Positions 25,043 through 32,841 of a stretch of 64,000 nt of DNA are shown here, in pieces; the first letter of the stretch is position 1, and each line of letters starts with the position of its first letter. The position numbers were made by a program, and so were the translations under genes. The notes beneath the pieces are model-generated. The model searched no databases. It was not told the DNA's origin and saw only the letters and a list, made by a program, of their open reading frames with translations. The stretch lies in contig CAVPCW010000011.1 of assembly GCA_963702555.1 (NCBI GenBank), positions 744,001 through 808,000 on the forward strand, given 5' to 3'. Source of the stretch: CAMFLJ01 sp963702555. Its GTDB lineage: Bacteria; Actinomycetota; Acidimicrobiia; Acidimicrobiales; Acidimicrobilacustridaceae.

Positions 25043-25762
25043 ATGACAACCACCTCCGAGCCGCTCCAGGTCGACATCTGGTCCGACGTCGTGTGCCCGT
25101 GGTGCGCCGTCGGCAAGGCCAACCTCGACCAGGCGCTCGAGCGCTTCGCAGAGGCCGGCCGGGTCGAGATCGTGTGGCACAGCTTCGAGCTCGACCCGAG
25201 CGCGGCGGCGGTCCGCTCCGGTGGCTACGCCGAGGCGTTGGCCCGCAAGTACGGCATGAGCCTGGAGCAGGCGCAGGCGAGCATCGACCGGATGACCACG
25301 ACGGGTGCCGCCGTCGGGATCGACTTCCGGTTCGACCGCGTGCAGCCGGGCAACACCTTCGACGCCCACCGGGTGATCCATCTCGCCGCCGACCGGGGCG
25401 TCCAGCTCCAGGTGAAGGAGCGGATGTTCCGCGGCTACTTCACCGAGGGCGCCGCCATCGGGCTGCCCGAGGAGGTCGAGCGGCTGGCGGTCGACGCCGG
25501 GCTCGATGCCGACGAGGTCGCCGAGGTGCTCGAGTCGGGGGCCTACGCCGACGCGGTGCGCGCCGACGAGGCCGCGGCCCACCAGATGGGCGCCACCGGC
25601 GTGCCGTTCTTCGTGTTCGACGGCCGCTACGCGGTGGGTGGTGCCCAGCCGCCCGACGTGCTGCTCGAGGTGCTCGAGCGGTGCTGGCAGGAGCGCACGC
25701 CCGGGGTCGAGGTGCTGTCGGTGGCCGACGACGCCTGCGGCCCCGACGGCTGCGAGATCTGA
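25043..25762 (+). CDS. FrnE/DsbA-family thiol oxidoreductase
   Basis: The 239-residue cytoplasmic thioredoxin-fold protein has the active site CPWC (Cys18, Cys21) in DVVCPWCAVGK, a helical insert, and the cis-Pro loop GATGVPFFVFDGRYAVGGAQPP. A second cysteine pair, DACGPDGC, closes the protein, as in FrnE proteins where a C-terminal CX4C pair forms an extra disulfide. FrnE homologues act in oxidative-stress thiol exchange. No signal peptide is present. ATG 25043 lies 8 nt after a TACCAT box, suggesting a leaderless transcript. Confidence 0.88.
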   Translation: MTTTSEPLQVDIWSDVVCPWCAVGKANLDQALERFAEAGRVEIVWHSFELDPSAAAVRSGGYAEALARKYGMSLEQAQASIDRMTTTGAAVGIDFRFDRVQPGNTFDAHRVIHLAADRGVQLQVKERMFRGYFTEGAAIGLPEEVERLAVDAGLDADEVAEVLESGAYADAVRADEAAAHQMGATGVPFFVFDGRYAVGGAQPPDVLLEVLERCWQERTPGVEVLSVADDACGPDGCEI

Positions 25763-25794
25763 GCCCGGGGGCCCAGATCCCGCAGGCGGTGGGA

Positions 25795-26295
25795 TCAGGT
25801 CCAGTCGGAGAGCTCGGCGGGCCGGCTCTCGACGAGGCGCACGAGCGGGATCGTTCGCGGCGTCTTCTTCTGGTAGTCGGCGTACCAGGCGCGGTCCTCG
25901 ACCAGCAGGGCGTAGAGGCGGTCGTGCTCCTCACCCTCGTCGAGGATGTCGGGCACCGACCAGAAGACACCCGTCTGGGTGCGCACGAGCACCTCGGGGT
26001 TGGCGTCGCGGTCGCGCAGGTTGATGAACCACGACGGGTGCTTCTCGGCGCCGGCGAACGACGCCACGACGACCCGCACGTCCTCGGGATCGCGCCAGAA
26101 CGGCAGGGCGATCTTGTGCACGTTGCCGGACTTGCGGCCGACGGTGCGGATCATGACGTGGTGCATCCCGGCCTGGACCCAGACGGCGTCGTCGTCGGTC
26201 TGCTCGAGGTACTGCACGTGCATCTTGGTGATGTTCGGGATCTCGTCGTGCGACGGGGTCTCCCAGGCCTGTTCGACCTTCTGATCGGTCGCCAT
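25795..26295 (-). CDS. Nitroreductase/DUF385-family (Ddn-like, F420-type) protein
   Basis: This is a 166-residue single-domain split-barrel protein. The family pattern is visible in HHVMIRTVGRKSGNVHKIALPFWRD, then VVVASFAGAEKHPSWFINLRDRDANPEVLVRTQTGVF, matching the deazaflavin(F420)-dependent nitroreductase family: RxSG near the cofactor phosphate, HPxWxxNLxxxP variant. Related proteins use reduced F420 to reduce quinones or nitro compounds. ATG 26295 follows AAGGGGGAC. It is downstream of an SDR gene in the same orientation, with a strong hairpin between them. Confidence 0.8.
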   Translation of the reverse strand: MATDQKVEQAWETPSHDEIPNITKMHVQYLEQTDDDAVWVQAGMHHVMIRTVGRKSGNVHKIALPFWRDPEDVRVVVASFAGAEKHPSWFINLRDRDANPEVLVRTQTGVFWSVPDILDEGEEHDRLYALLVEDRAWYADYQKKTPRTIPLVRLVESRPAELSDWT

Positions 26296-26340
26296 GACCG
26301 TCCCCCTTGTTCGTGGTGAAGGGCACCGATTCTGCCAGAT

Positions 26341-26378
26341 CGGCCCGGTCCGGCCCACGCTCGGAGCGGACCGGGCCG
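26341..26378 (-). terminator. Hairpin terminator after the 26386-27168 SDR gene
   Basis: Perfect 12-bp arms CGGCCCGGTCCG (26341-26352) and CGGACCGGGCCG (26367-26378) with a 14-nt loop lie directly downstream of the leftward SDR stop. There is no T-run, as is common for high-GC actinobacterial terminators. Confidence 0.65.
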
Positions 26379-26385
26379 GTGGGGC

Positions 26386-27168
26386 CTACAGCATGAACTC
26401 CCCGCCGTTGACGTTGAGCTCGGCGCCGGTGATGACGCTCGCCAGGTCGGAGGCCAGGAAGGCCACGGCGTTGGCGCAGTCCGCGTCGTCGGGGATGATC
26501 CCGAGCGGGATGTCCTTGGTGATCTCGCCGATCACGGCGTCGCGGTCCTGGCCCTGCGAGACCGCGTAGTCGACGTAGCCCTCGACGGGCGGGCCCCACA
26601 TCCAGCCCATGAAGGTGCTGTTCACCCGGATGCCGTGGGCGCCGAGCTCCTTGGCCAGCATGCGGGCGGCGATGGTGAGCGCCCCCTTGGTGGTGGCGTA
26701 GCCGGACTGGGTCGGCAGCGGCTTCTTCTGGATCATCGAGTTCACGAACACGATGGAGCCCTTGTGGGCGCCCTTCATCTGCTGCACGACCTGCTGGGTG
26801 AGCGTGAGCGTGCCGAAGACGGTGACGTCGAAGGCCTTGCGCCAGCCGTCGAGGTCGGCGTCCTCGAAGAGGGTGAACGCCGGCGGCTGGTAGGCGCTGT
26901 TCACCAGGCAGTCGATGCGGCCGAACTCGGCCATGGTGGCGTCGACGAGGCGCTGGGTCTGCTCGGCGTCGCCGATGTCGGTCGGGCAGATGAGCGTGCG
27001 CCGCTCGGGCCACTGCCGGGCGATCTCGTCGGCGACCTCCTGCAGCTTCGACTCGGTGCGGGCCGCCAGCACGACGTCGGAGCCTTCGCGGGCGAACACG
27101 TACGCCAGCTCCTGCCCGAGCCCCGGACCGATGCCCGAGATGATCGAGACCTTCCCCTCCAACAACAT
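26386..27168 (-). CDS. SDR-family oxidoreductase
   Basis: The 260-residue classical short-chain dehydrogenase has the cofactor motif SGIGPGLGQELA (a variant of TGxxxGxG with Ser-Gly-Ile) and a downstream CPTDIGD adenine-pocket motif. NSAY replaces the usual NNAG, the catalytic Ser lies in FVNSMIQ, and YATTK supplies Tyr and Lys. The C-terminus ELNVNGGEFML is typical. The loss of NNAG is unusual but tolerated in some members. It diverges from the NAD-epimerase gene at 27298, with a palindromic repeat between them. Substrate unknown. Confidence 0.86.
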   Translation of the reverse strand: MLLEGKVSIISGIGPGLGQELAYVFAREGSDVVLAARTESKLQEVADEIARQWPERRTLICPTDIGDAEQTQRLVDATMAEFGRIDCLVNSAYQPPAFTLFEDADLDGWRKAFDVTVFGTLTLTQQVVQQMKGAHKGSIVFVNSMIQKKPLPTQSGYATTKGALTIAARMLAKELGAHGIRVNSTFMGWMWGPPVEGYVDYAVSQGQDRDAVIGEITKDIPLGIIPDDADCANAVAFLASDLASVITGAELNVNGGEFML

Positions 27169-27239
27169 TGCGTCCCCCTTGGTCGAATGGGCCTGACTAC
27201 CACGCCGGGACCGCCCGTGTCCTCCCGCAGGCGCGAAGC

Positions 27240-27278
27240 TGGCTCACCTCGTGTCGGTTTCCGACACGTCGTGAGCCA
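27240..27278. repeat. GTGGCTCAC-family palindrome, copy 2 (divergent centre)
   Basis: Outer arms TGGCTCAC (27240-27247) and GTGAGCCA (27271-27278) and inner arms GTGTCGG (27251-27257) and CCGACAC (27261-27267) are separated by short mismatched spacers, with a TTT loop. It shares its ends with the copies at 7668 and 41159, but not the middle. It lies between divergent genes, so it is not placed as a terminator. Confidence 0.65.
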
Positions 27279-27297
27279 CCTTGGGGGGAGAGCCGTC

Positions 27298-28404
27298 GTG
27301 AGCACCGCGCTGGTCATCGGGGGCACCGGTCCGACCGGGATCCACATCGTGCAGGGCCTCGTCGACCGGGGGTGGGACGTCACGATCCTGCACCGGGGCA
27401 CCCACGAGCGGCCCGAGACCCCCGACGAGGTGACCCACCTCCACGCCGACCCCTTCGACGTCGACTCGCTGGCCGCCGCCCTCGACGGGCACCGCTACGA
27501 CCTGATCGTCGCCATGTACGGCCGGCTGCGCCGCATCGCCGAGCTCACCGTCGGGATGACCGACCGCTTCGTGTCGGTGGGCGGGGTGCCCGCCATCCGG
27601 GGCTGGATGAACCCGTTCCTCTTCGACCCCGAGGGCCTCCCGGTGCCGGTCGACGAGTCGGCCCCGCTCGTGGCCGAGCCCGAGGAGGACGAGAAGGGCT
27701 ACCGGGTCGCCCGCACCGAGGAGATCGTCCTCGGCCACCACCCCCGGGCCGCCCACTTCCGCTACCCGTACGCCTACGGGCCGCTGCAGGTCGTGCCCCG
27801 CGAGTGGAGCATCGTGCGGCGCATCCTCGACGGCCGCACCCGCATCGTGGTGCCCGACGACGGCCTCACCCTCCACCACCACGGCTACACGGAGAACCTC
27901 GCCCACGCCGTGCTGTGCGGCATCGACCGGTACGAGGATGCCGCCGGCCACGTCTTCAACTGCGCCGACGACGAGGTGCTGTCGATCCGCCAGGTCGTCG
28001 AGATCTGCGCGGCCGCGCTCGGGCACTCCTTCGAGATCGTGTCGATGCCCCACGAGATCGCCACCTCGGCGCGGCCGCTGCTCGCCCAGCCCGCCACCAC
28101 GCACCGGGTCCTCGACACGTCGCTGCTGCGCACCCGCCTGGGCTACCGCGACGTCGTGCCCGCCCGTGAGGCCGTGGCCCGCACGGCGCGCTGGCTGGCG
28201 GCCAACCCCATCGCTCCCGGTGCGCCCGAGGAGTTCGTGCTCACCGACCCGTTCGACTACGAGGCCGAGGACCGCCTCATCGACGCGTGGCAGGCCGCGC
28301 TGGCCGCGATGCCGACGGTCGAGTTCGCCACCGAGCCCGGTGTCGGCCTCGCCTACAGCGGCCCCGGGGGCCGCCCCCGCACCCAGGCCACCTTCGTCGA
28401 GTGA
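27298..28404 (+). CDS. NAD-dependent epimerase/dehydratase-family protein
   Basis: The 368-residue extended-SDR protein has the cofactor motif VIGGTGPTGIHIVQGL at the N-terminus. The active-site tyrosine region is atypical: there is YRVARTEE, where the usual YxxxK is replaced (Y..ART), so catalysis may differ from sugar epimerases. A conserved FRYPYAYGP substrate loop and a long C-terminal helix region follow. GTG 27298 is preceded by GGGGGGAG. It is followed 53 bp later by another NAD(P)-binding protein. Function beyond a nucleotide-binding reductase fold is uncertain. Confidence 0.78.
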   Translation: MSTALVIGGTGPTGIHIVQGLVDRGWDVTILHRGTHERPETPDEVTHLHADPFDVDSLAAALDGHRYDLIVAMYGRLRRIAELTVGMTDRFVSVGGVPAIRGWMNPFLFDPEGLPVPVDESAPLVAEPEEDEKGYRVARTEEIVLGHHPRAAHFRYPYAYGPLQVVPREWSIVRRILDGRTRIVVPDDGLTLHHHGYTENLAHAVLCGIDRYEDAAGHVFNCADDEVLSIRQVVEICAAALGHSFEIVSMPHEIATSARPLLAQPATTHRVLDTSLLRTRLGYRDVVPAREAVARTARWLAANPIAPGAPEEFVLTDPFDYEAEDRLIDAWQAALAAMPTVEFATEPGVGLAYSGPGGRPRTQATFVE

Positions 28405-28457
28405 CGGAGGGTCCGGGCTGGGCGCGTGACTCCGGTCACCGCCTAGGGTCGGCGCCC

Positions 28458-29534
28458 ATGACGATGCGAGTGGTGGTGTGGGGGACGGGGAACGTGGGCC
28501 GGCCGGCGATCAGGGCCGTGGCCGGGCATCGTGACCTCGAACTGGCGGGTGTGATCGTGGCCAACCCGGCGAAGGTCGGGAAGGACGCGGGGGAGCTGGC
28601 CGGAATCGGGCCACTCGGCGTGCTCGCCACCGACGATGTCGAGGTGGCACTGGCCGACGACATCGACTGCGTGGTCTACGCCGCCACGGCCGACACCCGG
28701 CCGATGGAGGCCTTCGGCGACCTCGACCGCTGCCTCCGCGCCGGGCGCAACGTGGTGTCGACCTCCTTCTACCCCCTGCTGCACCCGGCCAGCGCGCCGA
28801 AGATCGTGCTCGACATGGTCAACGACGCGTGCACCGTCGGCGGCTCCTCGGTGTTCGTCTCCGGCATCGACCCGGGCTGGGCGCTCGACATCCTCCCCGG
28901 CCTGCTCAGCGGTGTCGGCGCCTCGATCTCGGAGATCCGCGTCCAGGAGCTCTTCAACTACGCCCTCTACGACGCCCCGGACGTGGTCCGCGACGTGATC
29001 GGCCTCGGCGGCCCGATGAACCGCCTGCCCCAGATGCTGCAGACCGAGTCGCTGATGATGGTGTGGGCCCCGATGGTCCGCGTCGTCGCCGACATCCTCG
29101 GGGTCGAGATCGACGAGATCACCACCACCGTCGAGCGGCGGCCGCTCGAGCGCACCATCGAGGTCGACGGCATGGGCACCTTCGAGGAGGGCACCCTCGG
29201 CGCCTTCCGCTTCGAGGTCACGGGCGTGGTCCAGGGCCATCCGCTCCTCGTGGTCGAGCACGTGACCCGCATCGACGACGATGCCGCCCCGGACTGGCCC
29301 CAGCCCGTCTTCCCGGGCGGCGAGCACCGCGTCACCATCGAGGGCCACCCCCACCTGGTGGTCAGCGTGCACGGCACCGAGCCGGGTGAGCCGGGCGCGG
29401 CCGGAGGCGGCAACGCCACCGCGGCCAACCGCATCGTCAACGCCATCCCGGCCGTGGTCGCCGCCGCCGCCGGCGCGGTGAGCCCGCTCGACCTGCCGCC
29501 CATCACCGGCGCCGCTCAGCTGGCGCTGGGCTGA
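28458..29534 (+). CDS. Dihydrodipicolinate-reductase-like NAD(P)-binding oxidoreductase
   Basis: The 358-residue protein has the N-terminal DapB-type Rossmann motif VVWGTGNVGRPAIRAV and LAGVIVANPAKVGKDAGEL. A VVYAATADTRP segment comes at the end of the nucleotide domain, and a C-terminal domain contains GIDPGWALDILP. Members are known from Mycobacteria as an amine- or diaminopimelate-dehydrogenase-like group, with functions largely unassigned. It is far longer than true DapB and lacks its dihydrodipicolinate signature. ATG 28458 lies 8 nt after TAGGGT, so it probably has its own leaderless promoter despite the short gap behind the epimerase-like gene. Confidence 0.8.
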   Translation: MTMRVVVWGTGNVGRPAIRAVAGHRDLELAGVIVANPAKVGKDAGELAGIGPLGVLATDDVEVALADDIDCVVYAATADTRPMEAFGDLDRCLRAGRNVVSTSFYPLLHPASAPKIVLDMVNDACTVGGSSVFVSGIDPGWALDILPGLLSGVGASISEIRVQELFNYALYDAPDVVRDVIGLGGPMNRLPQMLQTESLMMVWAPMVRVVADILGVEIDEITTTVERRPLERTIEVDGMGTFEEGTLGAFRFEVTGVVQGHPLLVVEHVTRIDDDAAPDWPQPVFPGGEHRVTIEGHPHLVVSVHGTEPGEPGAAGGGNATAANRIVNAIPAVVAAAAGAVSPLDLPPITGAAQLALG

Positions 29535-29551
29535 CTGGCCATACTGACGCC

Positions 29552-29917
29552 ATGAAGCCGCTCGCCGTGCACCACGTCGCCGTCAACGTCACCGACGCCG
29601 AGGAGAGCATCGCCTTCTACACGGAGGTGCTCGGCGGCGTGCAGCGCACCGACCGTCCCGACTTCGGCATCGCCGGCGCCTGGATCGACATGGGTGCCAC
29701 CCAGGTCCACCTCATCGAGCTCGAGGCGCCGCCGGCGAAGGGTCAGCACTTCGCCCTCCTGGTCGACGACATCGACGCCGCGGTCGCCGAGCTGCGGGAG
29801 AAGGGGCTCGAGGTCGACGACGCCAAGGAGGTCGGTGCCGACCTCCAGACCTTCGTGCACGACCCCACGGGCAACGCCATCGAGATCCACCAGGTCGGCC
29901 ACGCCCGCTCGGCCTGA
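29552..29917 (+). CDS. VOC-family (glyoxalase/methylmalonyl-CoA epimerase-like) protein
   Basis: The 121-residue single VOC-domain protein has His at the start of strand 1 (VHHVAVNVTDAEESIAFYTEVLGG) and VHLIELEAP in the middle. HFALLVDDIDAAVAELREKG and HDPTGNAIEIHQVG carry the usual His/Glu metal-ligand positions. It probably acts as a dimer of paired beta-alpha-beta3 units on a small substrate such as an acyl-CoA epimer or a thiol adduct. It starts 17 bp after the previous gene and converges on an SDR gene 12 bp away. Confidence 0.84.
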   Translation: MKPLAVHHVAVNVTDAEESIAFYTEVLGGVQRTDRPDFGIAGAWIDMGATQVHLIELEAPPAKGQHFALLVDDIDAAVAELREKGLEVDDAKEVGADLQTFVHDPTGNAIEIHQVGHARSA

Positions 29918-29928
29918 CCGGCCAGGGA

Positions 29929-30840
29929 TCAGCCGAAGGGGTGCAGGTCGGTGAGCTCCTCCGAGAGCTCCCACAGGGCGCGGGCATCGTCGGCGTTGCG
30001 GGCCCGCTTGCTGGGCGTCTCCGAGACCGGCCGGCCGTAGCTCAGCAGGTGGGGGCCCCAGAAGGTGCCGCCGGTGACAGCCGGGTCGGTGGCGGCCCGC
30101 AGGAACGGGAGCGCGCCGCGCTCCGGTGACATGGCGACGTAGCGGGCGGCCAGGGCGTTGACCGAGTTGGCGAAGCCGCCGTCGCCGACACCCAGCTCGG
30201 TGTGGGAGTACCCGGGGTGGGCCGCCACCGAGATGGTGGGTGCCCCCGAGGCAGCGAGGCGCCGTTGCAGCTCGCTGCTGAACAGCACGTTGGCGAGCTT
30301 GCTCTGGAAGTAGGCCGTCCAGCGGTTGTACTTCCGGCGCTCGAAGTTGGGGTCGTCGACGTGCAGCTTGCCGGGGCGGTGCCCGAAGCTGGCCATGGTC
30401 ACGACGCGCGACGACGGGGTGGAGCTCAGCAGCGGCAGCAGTCGGGCGGTCAGGGCGAAGTGGCCCAGGTGGTTGACCCCGAACTGCATCTCGAAGCCGT
30501 CGACGGTGCGGCCCTGGTCGAGGGCCATGAGCCCGGCGTTGTTGGCCAGCAGGTCGAGGCTGCCCTCGTCGGCGAGCAACGAGTTGGCGAAGGCGGCGAC
30601 CGACCCGAGGTCGGCGAGGTCGAGCCGACGCACCTCGACGCTGCCCTTCGGGGCCTTGGCGGTGATGGTCTCGGCGGCGGCCGCGGCCTTCTCCTCGTTG
30701 CGGCAGGCCATGACGACGCGTGCACCGGCGCCGGCCAGGGCGTCGGCGATCGCCAGGCCGAGCCCGGAGTTGGCCCCGGTCACCACGGCGACCCGGCCCG
30801 TCTGGTCCGGCATGTCAGCGAGCGTCCAGCTCTTGCCCAT
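29929..30840 (-). CDS. SDR-family oxidoreductase (retinol-dehydrogenase/WWOX-like group)
   Basis: The 303-residue SDR has the cofactor motif VTGANSGLGLAIADAL, RLDLADLGSV for the adenine pocket, and ANNAGLMA. The catalytic Ser lies in VVTMASFGH and the Tyr/Lys in YFQSKLAN. The longer C-terminus (GPHLLSYGRPVSETPSKRARN) is typical of the retinol-dehydrogenase-like bacterial group acting on lipophilic substrates. ATG 30840 follows GAGGGAGA. It is followed leftward only by the convergent VOC gene. Preference for NADP is suggested by ARVVMACRN, since Arg follows the second strand. Confidence 0.88.
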   Translation of the reverse strand: MGKSWTLADMPDQTGRVAVVTGANSGLGLAIADALAGAGARVVMACRNEEKAAAAAETITAKAPKGSVEVRRLDLADLGSVAAFANSLLADEGSLDLLANNAGLMALDQGRTVDGFEMQFGVNHLGHFALTARLLPLLSSTPSSRVVTMASFGHRPGKLHVDDPNFERRKYNRWTAYFQSKLANVLFSSELQRRLAASGAPTISVAAHPGYSHTELGVGDGGFANSVNALAARYVAMSPERGALPFLRAATDPAVTGGTFWGPHLLSYGRPVSETPSKRARNADDARALWELSEELTDLHPFG

Positions 30841-30905
30841 CGGTGTCTCCCTCTCGTGGCCCGGGAGGGAGTCTGCCCGACGACGCTGCCGTTGCGTCGC
30901 TCAGC

Positions 30906-31805
30906 TCAGCCCAGGAAGTCGTCGAGCAGCGCGGCCAGCTCCACCGGCGTGTCGCCCTGCACGCTGTGGCCGGCGTCCTCGACGTGCTCGACGCGTGCGG
31001 CCGGTTGGCGGCGCAGCAGCTCGGCCTCGTCGGCGTCGTCGACCACCGACTGCGGGCGCATGCCCCGGACGAGCATCAGCGGCACCGCCACGCGGCCGAT
31101 GGCGTCCCACTGGTCGGTGAAGTCCGGATGGCCACCGACCTCGCCCTCCTCACGGAAGCGGCGGTACCGCCAGACCCACGTGCCGTCGTCCTGCTGCAGG
31201 GCGTTGTGGAGGATGCCCCGCCGCAGCGACGACTCGGTGCGGGTGGGGTTGAACTCGATGGTGCGGGCCAGCAGCTCGTCGAAGCTCGGGAAGGTCTCCG
31301 GGCCGTCGATGAAGGCCACGATGGCGTGGGCCTTGTCGCCGTCGACCCCGGGGGTGACGTCGACCAGCACCAGGCGCTCGACCATCTCGGGGTGCTGGTC
31401 GGTGAGGGCCAGCGAGGTGATGCCCCCGAGCGACATGCCGACGAGCGGGATCGGGGTGGGCGCGAGCGATGCGACCAGGGTGGCCACGTCGGTGGCGTTG
31501 GCCCGCACGTTGAGGCTCCCGTTGATGCCGCCGTCGGAGTGGCCGTGGCCGGGGAGGTCGACCGCGATCAGCGGGCGGCCGAGGGCCATGGCGACGGTGT
31601 CCCACGTGTGGGCGTTCTGGGCGCCTCCGTGCACGAGCACCAGCTCGGGCGTCCCCTCGCCCCACACGAGCGCGCTGAGCCGACGGCCCGGCGCCACCTC
31701 GACGGACTCGCGCCGCACGGTGGGCGGCCCGTCGTACGGGAGCCCGAACTCCTCGGCGTTCTCATGGAAGTACGAGAACTCGTCATAGGCGACGCGCTCG
31801 ACCAT
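30906..31805 (-). CDS. alpha/beta-fold hydrolase
   Basis: The 299-residue enzyme has the oxyanion HGGAQNAHTW, the nucleophile elbow GMSLGG (Ser near 147), the acid in LVRGMRPQSVVDD and a late His in VEDAGHSVQGD, making a complete Ser-Asp-His triad. A DLPGHGHSDG loop is typical of epoxide hydrolase/haloperoxidase-type alpha/beta hydrolases, but the nucleophile is Ser, which favours esterase, lactonase or C-C hydrolase activity. ATG 31805 follows GGGAGGGA. It is separated by 65 bp from the SDR gene in the same orientation, so the two may be co-transcribed. Confidence 0.86.
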   Translation of the reverse strand: MVERVAYDEFSYFHENAEEFGLPYDGPPTVRRESVEVAPGRRLSALVWGEGTPELVLVHGGAQNAHTWDTVAMALGRPLIAVDLPGHGHSDGGINGSLNVRANATDVATLVASLAPTPIPLVGMSLGGITSLALTDQHPEMVERLVLVDVTPGVDGDKAHAIVAFIDGPETFPSFDELLARTIEFNPTRTESSLRRGILHNALQQDDGTWVWRYRRFREEGEVGGHPDFTDQWDAIGRVAVPLMLVRGMRPQSVVDDADEAELLRRQPAARVEHVEDAGHSVQGDTPVELAALLDDFLG

Positions 31806-31909
31806 CGGACCATCCCTCCCTCGCCCCCCGGGGCGCTGACCGGACGACAGCTTGCCCCGGATCGACGACCCTCGTCCTCGCCGGGCCCGCGGGTGGCTAT
31901 GGTCGCCGG

Positions 31910-32809
31910 GTGGCAGTGGTGATCCTCGCCGTGGCACTCGGCGTCGCAGTGGTGGTGGCCGTGGCCGCCCTGGTGCGGGCCCGCGCCCTCTCGGCGGCGC
32001 TCGCCGAGCAGCGATCCCGGGCCGACGGGCTCGACGCCGACGTCGCCACCGGGGTCGAGCGGGAGGCCGGCCTCGTCGCCCGCCTCGACACCGCCCAGGC
32101 CGAGCGCGACGAGCTCGGGCGGGCTGTGACCGAGCTCGAGGCCGACCGCACCCGCCTCCAGGCCTCGGTCGACGACAGCTCGGGCGAGCTCGCCCGCCTC
32201 GACGACGAGCTGGTCACGTTGCGCGACGCCCTGGCCAACGCCCAGGAAGCGGCTCGCGAGGCCGACGCCGCGGCGGTGGCCGCCGTCGCCCAGGCCGACG
32301 CCACCGAGACGGAGCTCGTCCGTGCGAGGGGCGAGGCCGAGTCGCTCCGGGGTGAGCTCGACGACCTGCGGGCGGCGCCCGCACCACCCGCCGACGAGCA
32401 GCGCCCCGAGGTCGCGGCGCTGCTGGTGGAGGGCCTCTGGGCCCTCGAGCGCACCCGCACCGAGCGCACCTGGCGTCAGAGCGTCAGCCTCGACCCGAGC
32501 GGTCCCGGGCCCTTCGCCGGTGGCGACGACCCCGCCCGCGTCTCGATCGAGGTCGAGGCCGCTGCCGTGCGCGAGGACGTCGGGTCGATCATCGAGGTCG
32601 ACTGGCAGGTCGAGGGCCCCATCCCGCAGGGTGACGGCCTGCTGCTCGTGCGCTCCGCCCAGGAGCTGTTGGCCCGGGCCTCGCGCACCGTCGAGGACGG
32701 TGTGCTGGTCGTGTCCCGCGACGGCGACGACCTCCTGCTCTCTCTGCTCGGACCGGACCGTGAGGCACTCGACCTCGACGGCTCGGTCGTGCGGCTCCCG
32801 CCCGGCTGA
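31910..32809 (+). CDS. Membrane-anchored coiled-coil protein of unknown function
   Basis: The 299-residue protein has one N-terminal transmembrane anchor (VILAVALGVAVVVAVAALV, residues about 3-22) followed by about 125 residues of uninterrupted charged heptads (ERDELGRAVTELEADRTRLQ, ELDDLRAAPAPP). A globular C-terminal domain of about 130 residues (VAALLVEGLWALERTRTERTW, VSIEVEAAAVREDVGSIIEVDWQ) follows. This layout suits an envelope or scaffold protein with its coil in the cytoplasm. GTG 31910 lies 6 nt after TATGGT. The C-terminal domain was not recognised. Confidence 0.72.
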   Translation: MAVVILAVALGVAVVVAVAALVRARALSAALAEQRSRADGLDADVATGVEREAGLVARLDTAQAERDELGRAVTELEADRTRLQASVDDSSGELARLDDELVTLRDALANAQEAAREADAAAVAAVAQADATETELVRARGEAESLRGELDDLRAAPAPPADEQRPEVAALLVEGLWALERTRTERTWRQSVSLDPSGPGPFAGGDDPARVSIEVEAAAVREDVGSIIEVDWQVEGPIPQGDGLLLVRSAQELLARASRTVEDGVLVVSRDGDDLLLSLLGPDREALDLDGSVVRLPPG

Positions 32810-32841
32810 CCCCGCGCCGGGCGACCCCTCGACGGGGTGGC